DNA of 5,598 nt from an uncultured Burkholderiales bacterium. GTDB lineage: Bacteria > Pseudomonadota > Gammaproteobacteria > Burkholderiales > Burkholderiaceae_C. How positions within the stretch are numbered: position 1 is the stretch's first letter; every line of letters begins with the position of its first letter. Made by a program: the position numbers and the translations under genes. The DNA is taken from NCBI GenBank assembly GCA_937927685.1, contig CALBSC010000005.1, positions 1 through 5,598 of the forward strand, read 5' to 3'. Below the pieces are notes generated by a model. It was not told the DNA's origin and did not search any database. It saw only the letters and a list, made by a program, of their open reading frames with translations. This document shows positions 1-4,901 of the stretch, in pieces.

Positions 1-10
1 CTTCCGATCT
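1..10 (+). other. Possible residual Illumina adapter at the window start
   Basis: The first ten bases, CTTCCGATCT, are identical to the 3' end of the standard Illumina adapter (which ends GCTCTTCCGATCT). The portal frame reads through them as part of F-R-S just before the conserved PADVGGSY, with PADVG beginning exactly at base 11. They may be untrimmed adapter at a contig end rather than genomic sequence. The same bases could also encode real portal residues, because homologs have a variable short segment here. Confidence 0.55.
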
Positions 11-604
11 CCAGCGGATGTTGGTGGTTCCTACGCGGAGTTCCTGCGGGTGCAGTTCCGTGCAGTCGCTGTAGCCATGGGCATCACCTATGAGCAGTTG
101 ACCGGCGATCTGTCGGGCGTGAACTACTCGTCGATTCGTTCAGGGCTCCTGGAATTCCGTCGCCGATGTGAAGCGATCCAGCACGGTGTGATCGTGCATC
201 AGATGTGTCGCCCGATCTGGCGTGCCTGGATGGATGCGGCAGTGCTCAGTGGTGCCCTGGCTGCGCCGGGATATGCCAAAAGCCGTCAAGCCGCCCGAGC
301 ATGGCAAGCGGCGAAGTGGATTCCCCAAGGCTGGCAGTGGGTGGATCCTGAAAAGGAATTCAAAGCCCTGCAGTTGGCCATTCGATCCGGATTGATGAGC
401 CGTTCCGAAGCGATTTCGTCCTTTGGCTACGACGCGGAAACGATCGACAAAGAGATCGCAGCTGACAACGCGCGAGCCGATGCATTGGGACTCGTTTTGG
501 ATACAGACCCCAGGCAAGTGGCTCGCAATGGTGCGACCAACACGGCTACGCCCTCGCTCCCCCCTGACTCACCAAGCGCGCCCTTGGTGGATCAGCAAAC
601 CTAA
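1..604 (+). CDS. Phage portal protein, lambda gpB family (C-terminal part, 5' truncated)
   Basis: The reading frame is open from base 2 and gives about 200 residues ending in TAA at 602-604; the N-terminus lies outside the window. The portal is the dodecameric ring at one capsid vertex that admits DNA and later holds the neck. The visible part has the hallmark run of lambda-type portals: PADVGGSY, then GITYEQLTGDLSGVNYSS, an arginine-rich LLEFRRR helix, and a following segment with CRPIWRAWMDAAV. The extreme C-terminus (ATPSLPPDSPSAPL) is proline- and serine-rich and probably disordered. The S49 protease gene starts 12 bases downstream, the usual order in these phages. A GTG at base 50 is internal to the gene and is not a start. 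The first three codons overlap a possible adapter remnant, so residues before PADVG should be treated with caution. Family assignment is firm. Confidence 0.93.
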   Translation, partial: FRSPADVGGSYAEFLRVQFRAVAVAMGITYEQLTGDLSGVNYSSIRSGLLEFRRRCEAIQHGVIVHQMCRPIWRAWMDAAVLSGALAAPGYAKSRQAARAWQAAKWIPQGWQWVDPEKEFKALQLAIRSGLMSRSEAISSFGYDAETIDKEIAADNARADALGLVLDTDPRQVARNGATNTATPSLPPDSPSAPLVDQQT

Positions 605-616
605 CTCAGAGGACTT

Positions 617-2023
617 ATGAACCACATCTCGTCGATGCCACATCTGGCATCGCGAATCTTTGGCACGCCCCTGCTGATTCACCCCAGAAAGCTGGATGTG
701 ATTCTCTCGGTGATTGGCCCCCGTTTGGGGTTGGCCATGTCAGACGATTCGCAAGCACTCATCAAGCACTTGGCTTCGCAAGCCTCGCCTGTCAATCCCA
801 CGGCGCTGACATCGAACATTGCTGTCATCAGCGTGTCTGGAACATTGGTCCGTCGCGCTGCAGCAGTCGATGCGGCTTCGGGCCTGACAAGCTACGCGGC
901 CATCAGTGCGCAGCTTGCGCAAGCTGTGCGTGATCCGGCTGTCAATGCGATTTTGCTGGACATCGATTCACCCGGCGGTGAGGCCGGTGGGGCTTTTGAT
1001 CTGGCGGATCAGATCATGGCGGCTCGGCAAATCAAGCCCATCTGGGCTGTTGCCAACGACGATGCGTTCTCGGCGGCATATGCCATAGCCAGTGCGGCCA
1101 GCCGGGTCTACGTCACCCGGACCGGCGGTGTGGGTTCTGTTGGGGTTATCGCGTTGCATGTGGATCAGTCGCAGCGGGACGCCATGAGCGGGCTTCGCTA
1201 CACAGCGGTGTACGCCGGGGACCGCAAGAACGATATGTCTCCCCATGCGCCGTTGTCCACCGATGCGGCTCAGGCCCTGCAGGCCGAAGTGGACCGTCTG
1301 TATGGCCTGTTCGTGTCGACGGTCGCAGCCAATCGAAACCTTTCTGAACAAGACGTTCAAGACACCGAAGCAGGGCTGTATTTCGCGCAAGACGCGATTG
1401 ATGCCGGTCTAGCCGATGTGGTCGGGACGCTTGACGACGCACTGCTCGCTCTGAGTGAAGAGCTCCACACGCAATCGACATCCATCGCGCGAATTCAAGG
1501 TTCGGGCCGCGAGATGGGGATCTCTACGCCCGGATCGTCCATGAAAAGGAGTGTTTGCATGCAAAACGATGCAACCCAAGCTGCCGATGGGCAGACAACC
1601 CAAGAAGATCAACGTCAATCTCAACTAGCCAATCAGCTGAGTGCTGGATCTGAGCCTGCCCAAGGCAACGATACCTCGCAAGACGCAGGGGGCGAAACCG
1701 GTGCGCAGGTGCAAGCAAGTGCCGCCATCCAAGGCCATGACATCAGGGCAGCCAGTGCTCAGGTGCTGGCCATTGCTGAGATGTGTCTTCTGGCTGGGAA
1801 GTCCGAGATGACAGCGGGCCTGATTGAGCGCGGTGTTTCGGTTGACCAGGCGCGCAAGGAGCTTCTGGCAGCCAAGGCCTCTGGATCCCCCGAAATCTCC
1901 AGTCGCATCTTGCCCGAGGCAGGAACACAAGCCCAAACCAAGCCCGAAGACAGCCCTGTCGTTCGAGCAGCGAAGCAGCGCGCTCAAAGCCAGCGTGACG
2001 CAGCGCAACTCAACCACCGTTAA
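617..2023 (+). CDS. S49 family (SppA/ClpP-fold) phage capsid maturation protease, lambda gpC-like
   Basis: This 468-residue protein is predicted to act inside the procapsid as the head maturation protease, cleaving scaffold and possibly portal termini. The S49 domain spans roughly residues 67-275: IAVISVSGTL, then LLDIDSPGGEAGGAFDLAD, then the nucleophile motif DDAFSAAYAIASAA (Ser152), then VTRTGGVGSVGVI. Lys204 in AGDRKNDMSPHAPLS is the expected general base. Residues 300-468 are a Gln/Ala/Ser-rich linker, a helical segment (about 375-422) and a basic end, as in proteases that carry a scaffold at their C-terminus. The start at 617 is supported by AGAGGA at 608-613, although its 3-base spacing is short; Met7 has no such signal. 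It lies 12 bases after the portal gene and its stop is 12 bases before the decoration gene. An in-frame internal start at 1559 probably yields a separate scaffold. Function is inferred from motifs and synteny. Confidence 0.93.
   Translation: MNHISSMPHLASRIFGTPLLIHPRKLDVILSVIGPRLGLAMSDDSQALIKHLASQASPVNPTALTSNIAVISVSGTLVRRAAAVDAASGLTSYAAISAQLAQAVRDPAVNAILLDIDSPGGEAGGAFDLADQIMAARQIKPIWAVANDDAFSAAYAIASAASRVYVTRTGGVGSVGVIALHVDQSQRDAMSGLRYTAVYAGDRKNDMSPHAPLSTDAAQALQAEVDRLYGLFVSTVAANRNLSEQDVQDTEAGLYFAQDAIDAGLADVVGTLDDALLALSEELHTQSTSIARIQGSGREMGISTPGSSMKRSVCMQNDATQAADGQTTQEDQRQSQLANQLSAGSEPAQGNDTSQDAGGETGAQVQASAAIQGHDIRAASAQVLAIAEMCLLAGKSEMTAGLIERGVSVDQARKELLAAKASGSPEISSRILPEAGTQAQTKPEDSPVVRAAKQRAQSQRDAAQLNHR
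911..926. repeat. Perfect 16-bp palindrome inside the protease gene
   Basis: CAGCTTGCGCAAGCTG reads the same on both strands. Its flanks extend the pairing imperfectly (bases 908-909 with 928-929, across a G-T wobble at 910/927). It encodes part of SAQLAQAV before the catalytic core. In RNA it could form a stem of six base pairs with a four-base loop. It has no T-run, so it is not a terminator, and no function is evident; repeated Gln and Ala codons may explain it. Confidence 0.5.
1544..1551 (+). promoter_or_regulatory. Strong internal Shine-Dalgarno for the nested scaffold start
   Basis: AAAAGGAG lies inside the protease coding sequence (Lys310-Arg311 region), 7 bases before the in-frame ATG at 1559. 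It is a near-complete complement to the 16S rRNA tail with near-ideal spacing. It is better than the site serving the full-length protease at 608-613. Confidence 0.78.
1559..2023 (+). CDS. Nested in-frame scaffold protein (lambda Nu3-like), sharing the protease C-terminus
   Basis: An ATG at 1559-1561 is codon 315 of the S49 gene, and AAAAGGAG at 1544-1551 sits 7 bases upstream, the best Shine-Dalgarno sequence in the window. Translation from here gives 154 residues without the catalytic domain. The first 55 or so are polar and Gln/Asp/Ser/Ala-rich, typical of a disordered scaffold arm. Then comes a helical stretch containing AQVLAIAEMCLLAG and ERGVSVDQARKELLAA, and a basic C-terminus (RAAKQRAQSQR...NHR) that could contact the capsid protein. 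In lambda, Nu3 is made from an in-frame internal start of gene C and guides assembly of gpE. The same role is inferred here, since no separate scaffold gene lies between the protease and capsid genes. An alternative is that the domain works only as part of the full-length protease. Confidence 0.72.
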   Translation: MQNDATQAADGQTTQEDQRQSQLANQLSAGSEPAQGNDTSQDAGGETGAQVQASAAIQGHDIRAASAQVLAIAEMCLLAGKSEMTAGLIERGVSVDQARKELLAAKASGSPEISSRILPEAGTQAQTKPEDSPVVRAAKQRAQSQRDAAQLNHR

Positions 2024-2035
2024 TAGGAGAACCTG

Positions 2036-2413
2036 ATGACTGCAATTACCAACGACCTCACCTTGGGCGACGTGCTCAAGTACGAGGAAGAAAACCTCTA
2101 CTCCCGCGACCAGGTCACGGTGGTGTCCGGGCAGAACTTGAAGCTCGGGACCGTGATTGGCCGAGTGAGTGCGACGCAAAAAGTCAAAGCCCTCGACCCT
2201 TCTGCGACCGATGGTTCAGAAGTCGCCGCTGGCGTGGTGCTGCAAAGCATCGATGCCAGTGCCGCAGAAAAAAACAACGGCCTGATTGTTTCGCGTCAAG
2301 CCATCGTGGCCGATCACGCGCTGATCTGGCCCGCTGCCATCACCACGGAAGAAAAAACCGCAGCTATCGCTCAACTCGAAGCGATCGGCATCCTCGTTCG
2401 TCAAGGAGTCTAA
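2036..2413 (+). CDS. Head decoration protein, lambda gpD family
   Basis: A 125-residue protein of the phage head decoration family (HDPD). In lambda, gpD trimers bind the expanded capsid at its three-fold sites and brace the shell against the pressure of packaged DNA. Family features are the central beta-rich part with GTVIGRV and AAGVVLQSIDAS, and the C-terminal signature ALIWPAAITTEEKTAAIAQL followed by IGILVRQGV, which aligns with the LWPEA...ETKKR...GTAISIV end of lambda gpD. The N-terminal stretch LGDVLKYEEENLYSRDQVTV is as seen in bacterial prophage homologs and is slightly longer than lambda's (110 residues in total). AGGAG at 2025-2029, 6 bases before the ATG, supports the start. It sits between the protease and capsid genes, which is the expected place. 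An A7 run at 2268-2274 lies within the gene. Confidence 0.93.
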   Translation: MTAITNDLTLGDVLKYEEENLYSRDQVTVVSGQNLKLGTVIGRVSATQKVKALDPSATDGSEVAAGVVLQSIDASAAEKNNGLIVSRQAIVADHALIWPAAITTEEKTAAIAQLEAIGILVRQGV

Positions 2414-2416
2414 GCA

Positions 2417-3421
2417 ATGAACAACCCTTTCCAGTCCCCTGCGTTTTCGATGACGGCGCTTACTGCTGCCATCAATATCCTGCCCAACCAATTCGGCAAA
2501 CTCGATCAGCTCAACTTGATGCCTGCTCGCCCTGTGCGCTTTCGTCAGATTGCGGTGGAAGAGCGAAACGGCGTTCTGAACCTGCTGCCCACGCTGCCCG
2601 TAGGTGCGCCTGGCACGGTGGGAAAGCGCGGTCGCCGTACTCTGCGCTCGTTCATCATCCCGCATATTCCGCACGACGATGTGGTGCTGCCAGAAGAGGT
2701 TCAAGGCCTGCGCGCCTTTGGCTCTGAGACCGACACCGAAACCATCGCAAACGTGATGACCGAGCATCTGCAGTCGATGCGCAACAAGCACGCCATCACG
2801 CTAGAGCATTTGCGCATGGGCGCACTCAAGGGCGTGATTCTGGATGCTGATGGCTCGGTCCTCTACAACCTCTTCGATGAGTTCGGTATTGAGCCCAAGG
2901 AATTCAACTTCGCGCTCAACAACGAAAAAACCGATGTCAAGAAAAAGTGCCTGGATCTCAAGCGATACCTTGAACTCAACCTCAAGGGCGAGTACATGAC
3001 CGGTGTTCGCGTACTGGTCTCGCCGGAATTCTTCGATCTGCTGACCGCCCACCCCAATGTGGTCAAGGCCTATCAGTGGTATCAGGAGAGCCTGGCGCTG
3101 CGTGCAGACCAACGCACTGGCTTCACCTTTGCGGGCATAACCTTCGAGGAGTATCTTGGGCAGGCCTCTGATGTGGATGGCAATGTGCGCAAGTTCATCG
3201 CTTCTGGAGAAGGTCATGCCTTCCCCGAGGGCACCTTGGACACTTTTGCCACGTACTTTGCACCGGCTGACTTCAATGAGACGGTCAATACGCTGGGGCA
3301 GCCCCTGTACGCCAAGCAAGAACCTCGAGAATTTGGTCGCGGCACGGATCTGCATACGCAGAGCAATCCGTTGCCGATGTGCCATCGCCCGGGGCTCTTG
3401 GTCAAGCTTTTGGCCAGCTGA
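2417..3421 (+). CDS. Major capsid protein, lambda gpE family (HK97 fold)
   Basis: A 334-residue protein, close to lambda gpE (341), forming the icosahedral shell. Family motifs run along the length: VRFRQIAVEERNGVLNLLPT (40-59), the SFIIPHIPHDDVVLPEEVQG block (78-97), EHLRMGALKGVILDADGSVL (130-149), LVSPEFFDLLTAHPNVVKAY in the A-domain region (200-219), FAGITFEEYLG (238-248), and the conserved end with FAPADFNETVNTLGQPLYAK (281-300) and LHTQSNPLPMCHRP (312-325). There is no obvious N-terminal propeptide; assembly probably relies on the separate scaffold. AAGGAG at 2403-2408, within the last codons of the decoration gene and 8 bases before the ATG, supports the start and high expression. Its stop TGA overlaps the next ATG by one base (TGATG). 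Confidence 0.96.
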   Translation: MNNPFQSPAFSMTALTAAINILPNQFGKLDQLNLMPARPVRFRQIAVEERNGVLNLLPTLPVGAPGTVGKRGRRTLRSFIIPHIPHDDVVLPEEVQGLRAFGSETDTETIANVMTEHLQSMRNKHAITLEHLRMGALKGVILDADGSVLYNLFDEFGIEPKEFNFALNNEKTDVKKKCLDLKRYLELNLKGEYMTGVRVLVSPEFFDLLTAHPNVVKAYQWYQESLALRADQRTGFTFAGITFEEYLGQASDVDGNVRKFIASGEGHAFPEGTLDTFATYFAPADFNETVNTLGQPLYAKQEPREFGRGTDLHTQSNPLPMCHRPGLLVKLLAS

Positions 3422-3756
3422 TGTCCCGCGATCCGTTTGCACTGGGTGTCAAACGGCTGTTCGCAAGTTTGGGATCCCCGGCGCAGTACAGCACTGTGAC
3501 CGGGGAGACCATCGAGCTCAAGGTCATCAGTAAGGCACCGGATTCGGTACAAGAGTTTGGCCAGTCGCACCTTGCGGTGACCTCGAATCGGTTTGACTTG
3601 CAAGCGGCAGATATCACCCGACCTCAAGAGGGCGATCGTCTGACGTGGCGGGGTGTCATCTATGTCATTCAAGGCGATGCGCTTGTCGATCGTGATCGCT
3701 TGATCTGGACTGTGAGTGCCTATCCCTTGTCTGACTATTCCCCGACGGCGAGCTGA
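3421..3756 (+). CDS. Head-tail joining (head completion) protein, gpFII-like
   Basis: A 111-residue protein following the capsid gene directly; its ATG shares the A of the capsid stop TGA. No Shine-Dalgarno sequence is visible, so it probably depends on terminating ribosomes restarting. The order and size (lambda gpFII is 117) suggest the connector that docks on the portal complex and receives the tail. The C-terminal half resembles gpFII: NRFDLQAADITRPQEGDRLTW, then GVIYVIQGDALVDRDRLIWTVSAYP, corresponding to the RTDEVRQLRRGDTLTI...FWVDRV pattern. The N-terminal PFALGVKRLFASLGSPAQYS fits the family's short helix followed by the first strand. An upstream GTG at 3379 would add 14 residues but lies inside the capsid gene and has no ribosome binding site, so I prefer 3421. 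No counterpart of lambda gpFI is seen between the capsid and this gene. Sequence similarity is weak; the call rests partly on position. Confidence 0.72.
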   Translation: MSRDPFALGVKRLFASLGSPAQYSTVTGETIELKVISKAPDSVQEFGQSHLAVTSNRFDLQAADITRPQEGDRLTWRGVIYVIQGDALVDRDRLIWTVSAYPLSDYSPTAS

Positions 3757-3758
3757 GC

Positions 3759-4418
3759 ATGAGCGTTCGACTTCTGGCTGCTCTTCAGGGCGACCTCTCC
3801 AAGATGATGGAGCAGGAGTTGACCTCGGCGCGGGTGGCGGTGACCACCGGCGTTAGAGAGGCGACACAAGGGCTCAAGGGTGAGTTGCGCTCGCAAATCG
3901 AAGGGTCTGGCCTGGGCTCGCGCCTGGCCAATACATGGCGGGGGGAGGTGTACCCGAAGGGACGCCCCAGTCTCGGATCGGCAGGGCTTGTTTACAGCCG
4001 CGCTCCTGTTGTCGTCGCGGCGCATGACCAAGGCGCGTTGATACGTTCTAAGAACGGGTTCTGGCTCGCCATCCCGCTCCCTGCGGCAGGCAATGGGCCT
4101 CGCGGCAAACGAATGACGCCAGGCCTTTGGGAGCGCATGCGTGGTCAACGACTGCGCTTTGTCTATCGCTCTGGAAAACCGTCACTGCTGGTGGCGGACA
4201 ACTTTCGAGCCAAAACAGGCAAACGCGGCGGCTTTGCGGCGGCATCTGCCTCTGCTCAGAAATCAGGACGGGGGCTCACCACAGTCCCCATTTTTTTGCT
4301 GGTGCCGCAAGCCCAACTCAAGAAGAAATTCGACATCGCCAGTGCCGCTCAACGGTGGCAAGACCGGCTGATGGTGTTGGTCACGCAGTCGTGGCCAGAA
4401 GAACGCTCGGACAAATGA
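3759..4418 (+). CDS. DUF6441-like phage neck / tail-completion candidate
   Basis: A 219-residue basic protein. The pattern resembles phage proteins grouped as DUF6441: an N-terminal helix (about 1-50) with many charged residues, then LANTWRGEVYPKGRPSLGSAGLVYSRAPVV, then the block GALIRSKNGFWLAIPLPAAG (92-111), MTPGLWERM (119-127), RLRFVYRSGKPSLLVADN (131-148) and VPIFLLVPQAQLKKKFDI (176-193) near the C-terminus. Residues 149-175 are Lys/Gly/Ser/Ala-rich and probably flexible. It occupies the slot of lambda gpZ or other tail-completion proteins, between the head-tail joiner and the tail terminator, so a role at the head-tail junction is likely but inferred from position. It begins 2 bases after the previous stop with no clear Shine-Dalgarno sequence, implying translational coupling. 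No signal peptide or membrane segment is seen. The domain name is from memory of the motif. Confidence 0.68.
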   Translation: MSVRLLAALQGDLSKMMEQELTSARVAVTTGVREATQGLKGELRSQIEGSGLGSRLANTWRGEVYPKGRPSLGSAGLVYSRAPVVVAAHDQGALIRSKNGFWLAIPLPAAGNGPRGKRMTPGLWERMRGQRLRFVYRSGKPSLLVADNFRAKTGKRGGFAAASASAQKSGRGLTTVPIFLLVPQAQLKKKFDIASAAQRWQDRLMVLVTQSWPEERSDK

Positions 4419-4419
4419 A

Positions 4420-4866
4420 ATGACGATGAAAGCAAGCCAACGAGAAGCGGCACTGGGGGCCTTGTTCACGCTGTTGGACGGACTTCCCTTGCAGCCCAAC
4501 GCCATACGCAGAAATTCATCCTTGCCTGAGCGGCTTAGCGAGCACGCGATGGTGTTCCTGCGCGATGGTGACATGACGCAGGTCGATGTCACCTTGTCGC
4601 CTGTGACCTACCTTTGGGAGCACGCTGCAAGCATCGAAATCTATGTCGCGCATCCCGAAGCATCTGCCAGAGACGCGCGCATGGACGAGCTGCTTCAGGC
4701 GCTTGGCACCTTGATCTTGGCTGATCCGACTTTGGCTGGACAGATTGACTATGCCGAAGTGATGCCGCCCAAATTTGAAGACGTCACCCCAGATGGGTCT
4801 GTGGGCATCAAGGCCTGCACGCTGGATGTGGTGATGCATTACGCGAGCAGCCATCCCTTGGCCTGA
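4420..4866 (+). CDS. Putative tail terminator / minor tail protein U-like
   Basis: A 148-residue protein just upstream of the tail tube gene, where tail terminators are normally encoded. Visible features: an N-terminal helix (REAALGALFTLLDGL), then variable polar sequence, then AMVFLRDGDMTQVDVTLSPVTYLWEHAASIEIYV (43-76), a helix RDARMDELLQALGTLILADPTL (84-105), an acidic stretch (IDYAEVMPPKFEDVTPDG) and the final strand GIKACTLDVVMHY. This alternation of long strands and one central helix fits the gpU-type fold that caps the tail tube. Relatives in databases are often labelled 'acyl-CoA transferase', a name that nothing in this sequence or its context supports. It starts one base after the previous stop, without a clear Shine-Dalgarno sequence. 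A second ATG two codons on (4426) is an equally possible start. Function is inferred from position and pattern. Confidence 0.65.
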   Translation: MTMKASQREAALGALFTLLDGLPLQPNAIRRNSSLPERLSEHAMVFLRDGDMTQVDVTLSPVTYLWEHAASIEIYVAHPEASARDARMDELLQALGTLILADPTLAGQIDYAEVMPPKFEDVTPDGSVGIKACTLDVVMHYASSHPLA

Positions 4867-4890
4867 TCGCAACACAAACCTTAACCACTT

Positions 4891-4894
4891 GGAG
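4891..4894 (+). promoter_or_regulatory. Shine-Dalgarno that fixes the tail tube start
   Basis: GGAG (in context TTGGAGATTCACC) lies 7 bases upstream of the ATG at 4902, in the 35-base gap after the tail-terminator stop. This is the only gene-to-gene gap in the window longer than 12 bases. I saw no promoter-like -35/-10 pair or hairpin with a T-run in the gap, so the gene is probably transcribed with the rest of the operon. Confidence 0.7.
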
Positions 4895-4901
4895 ATTCAC
4901 C

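Noticed and set aside
2268..2275. Slippery-looking heptamer A_AAA_AAC in frame within the decoration gene, with an open -1 frame beyond it.
   Set aside because: The motif fits a -1 slip site, but I see no evident downstream stem-loop. The -1 frame shows no recognisable protein, and decoration proteins are not known to use frameshifting. The tail frameshift known in siphophages lies further downstream, after the tube gene.
3379..3420. GTG at 3379 as an earlier start for the head-tail joining protein.
   Set aside because: It lies well within the capsid gene, has no Shine-Dalgarno sequence, and the added residues are only a frame-shifted reading of the conserved capsid C-terminus. The ATG at 3421 gives a TGATG coupling and the usual family length.
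1625..3442. Long open frames on the minus strand (about 184, 191 and 213 codons) opposite the protease, decoration and capsid genes.
   Set aside because: They run antisense to genes with firm family matches, have no recognisable domains and no good ribosome binding sites, and are explained by codon bias in the + strand genes.
4127..4423. Overlapping + strand frames (up to 98 codons) inside the DUF6441-like gene.
   Set aside because: Their translations are low in recognisable structure and rich in Cys/Arg/His, as out-of-frame readings often are, and the enclosing frame carries the conserved-looking motifs.
4867..4901. Possible terminator or promoter in the 35-base gap before the tail tube gene.
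   Set aside because: No inverted repeat with a T-run and no convincing -35/-10 pair was found; only the ribosome binding site is supported.
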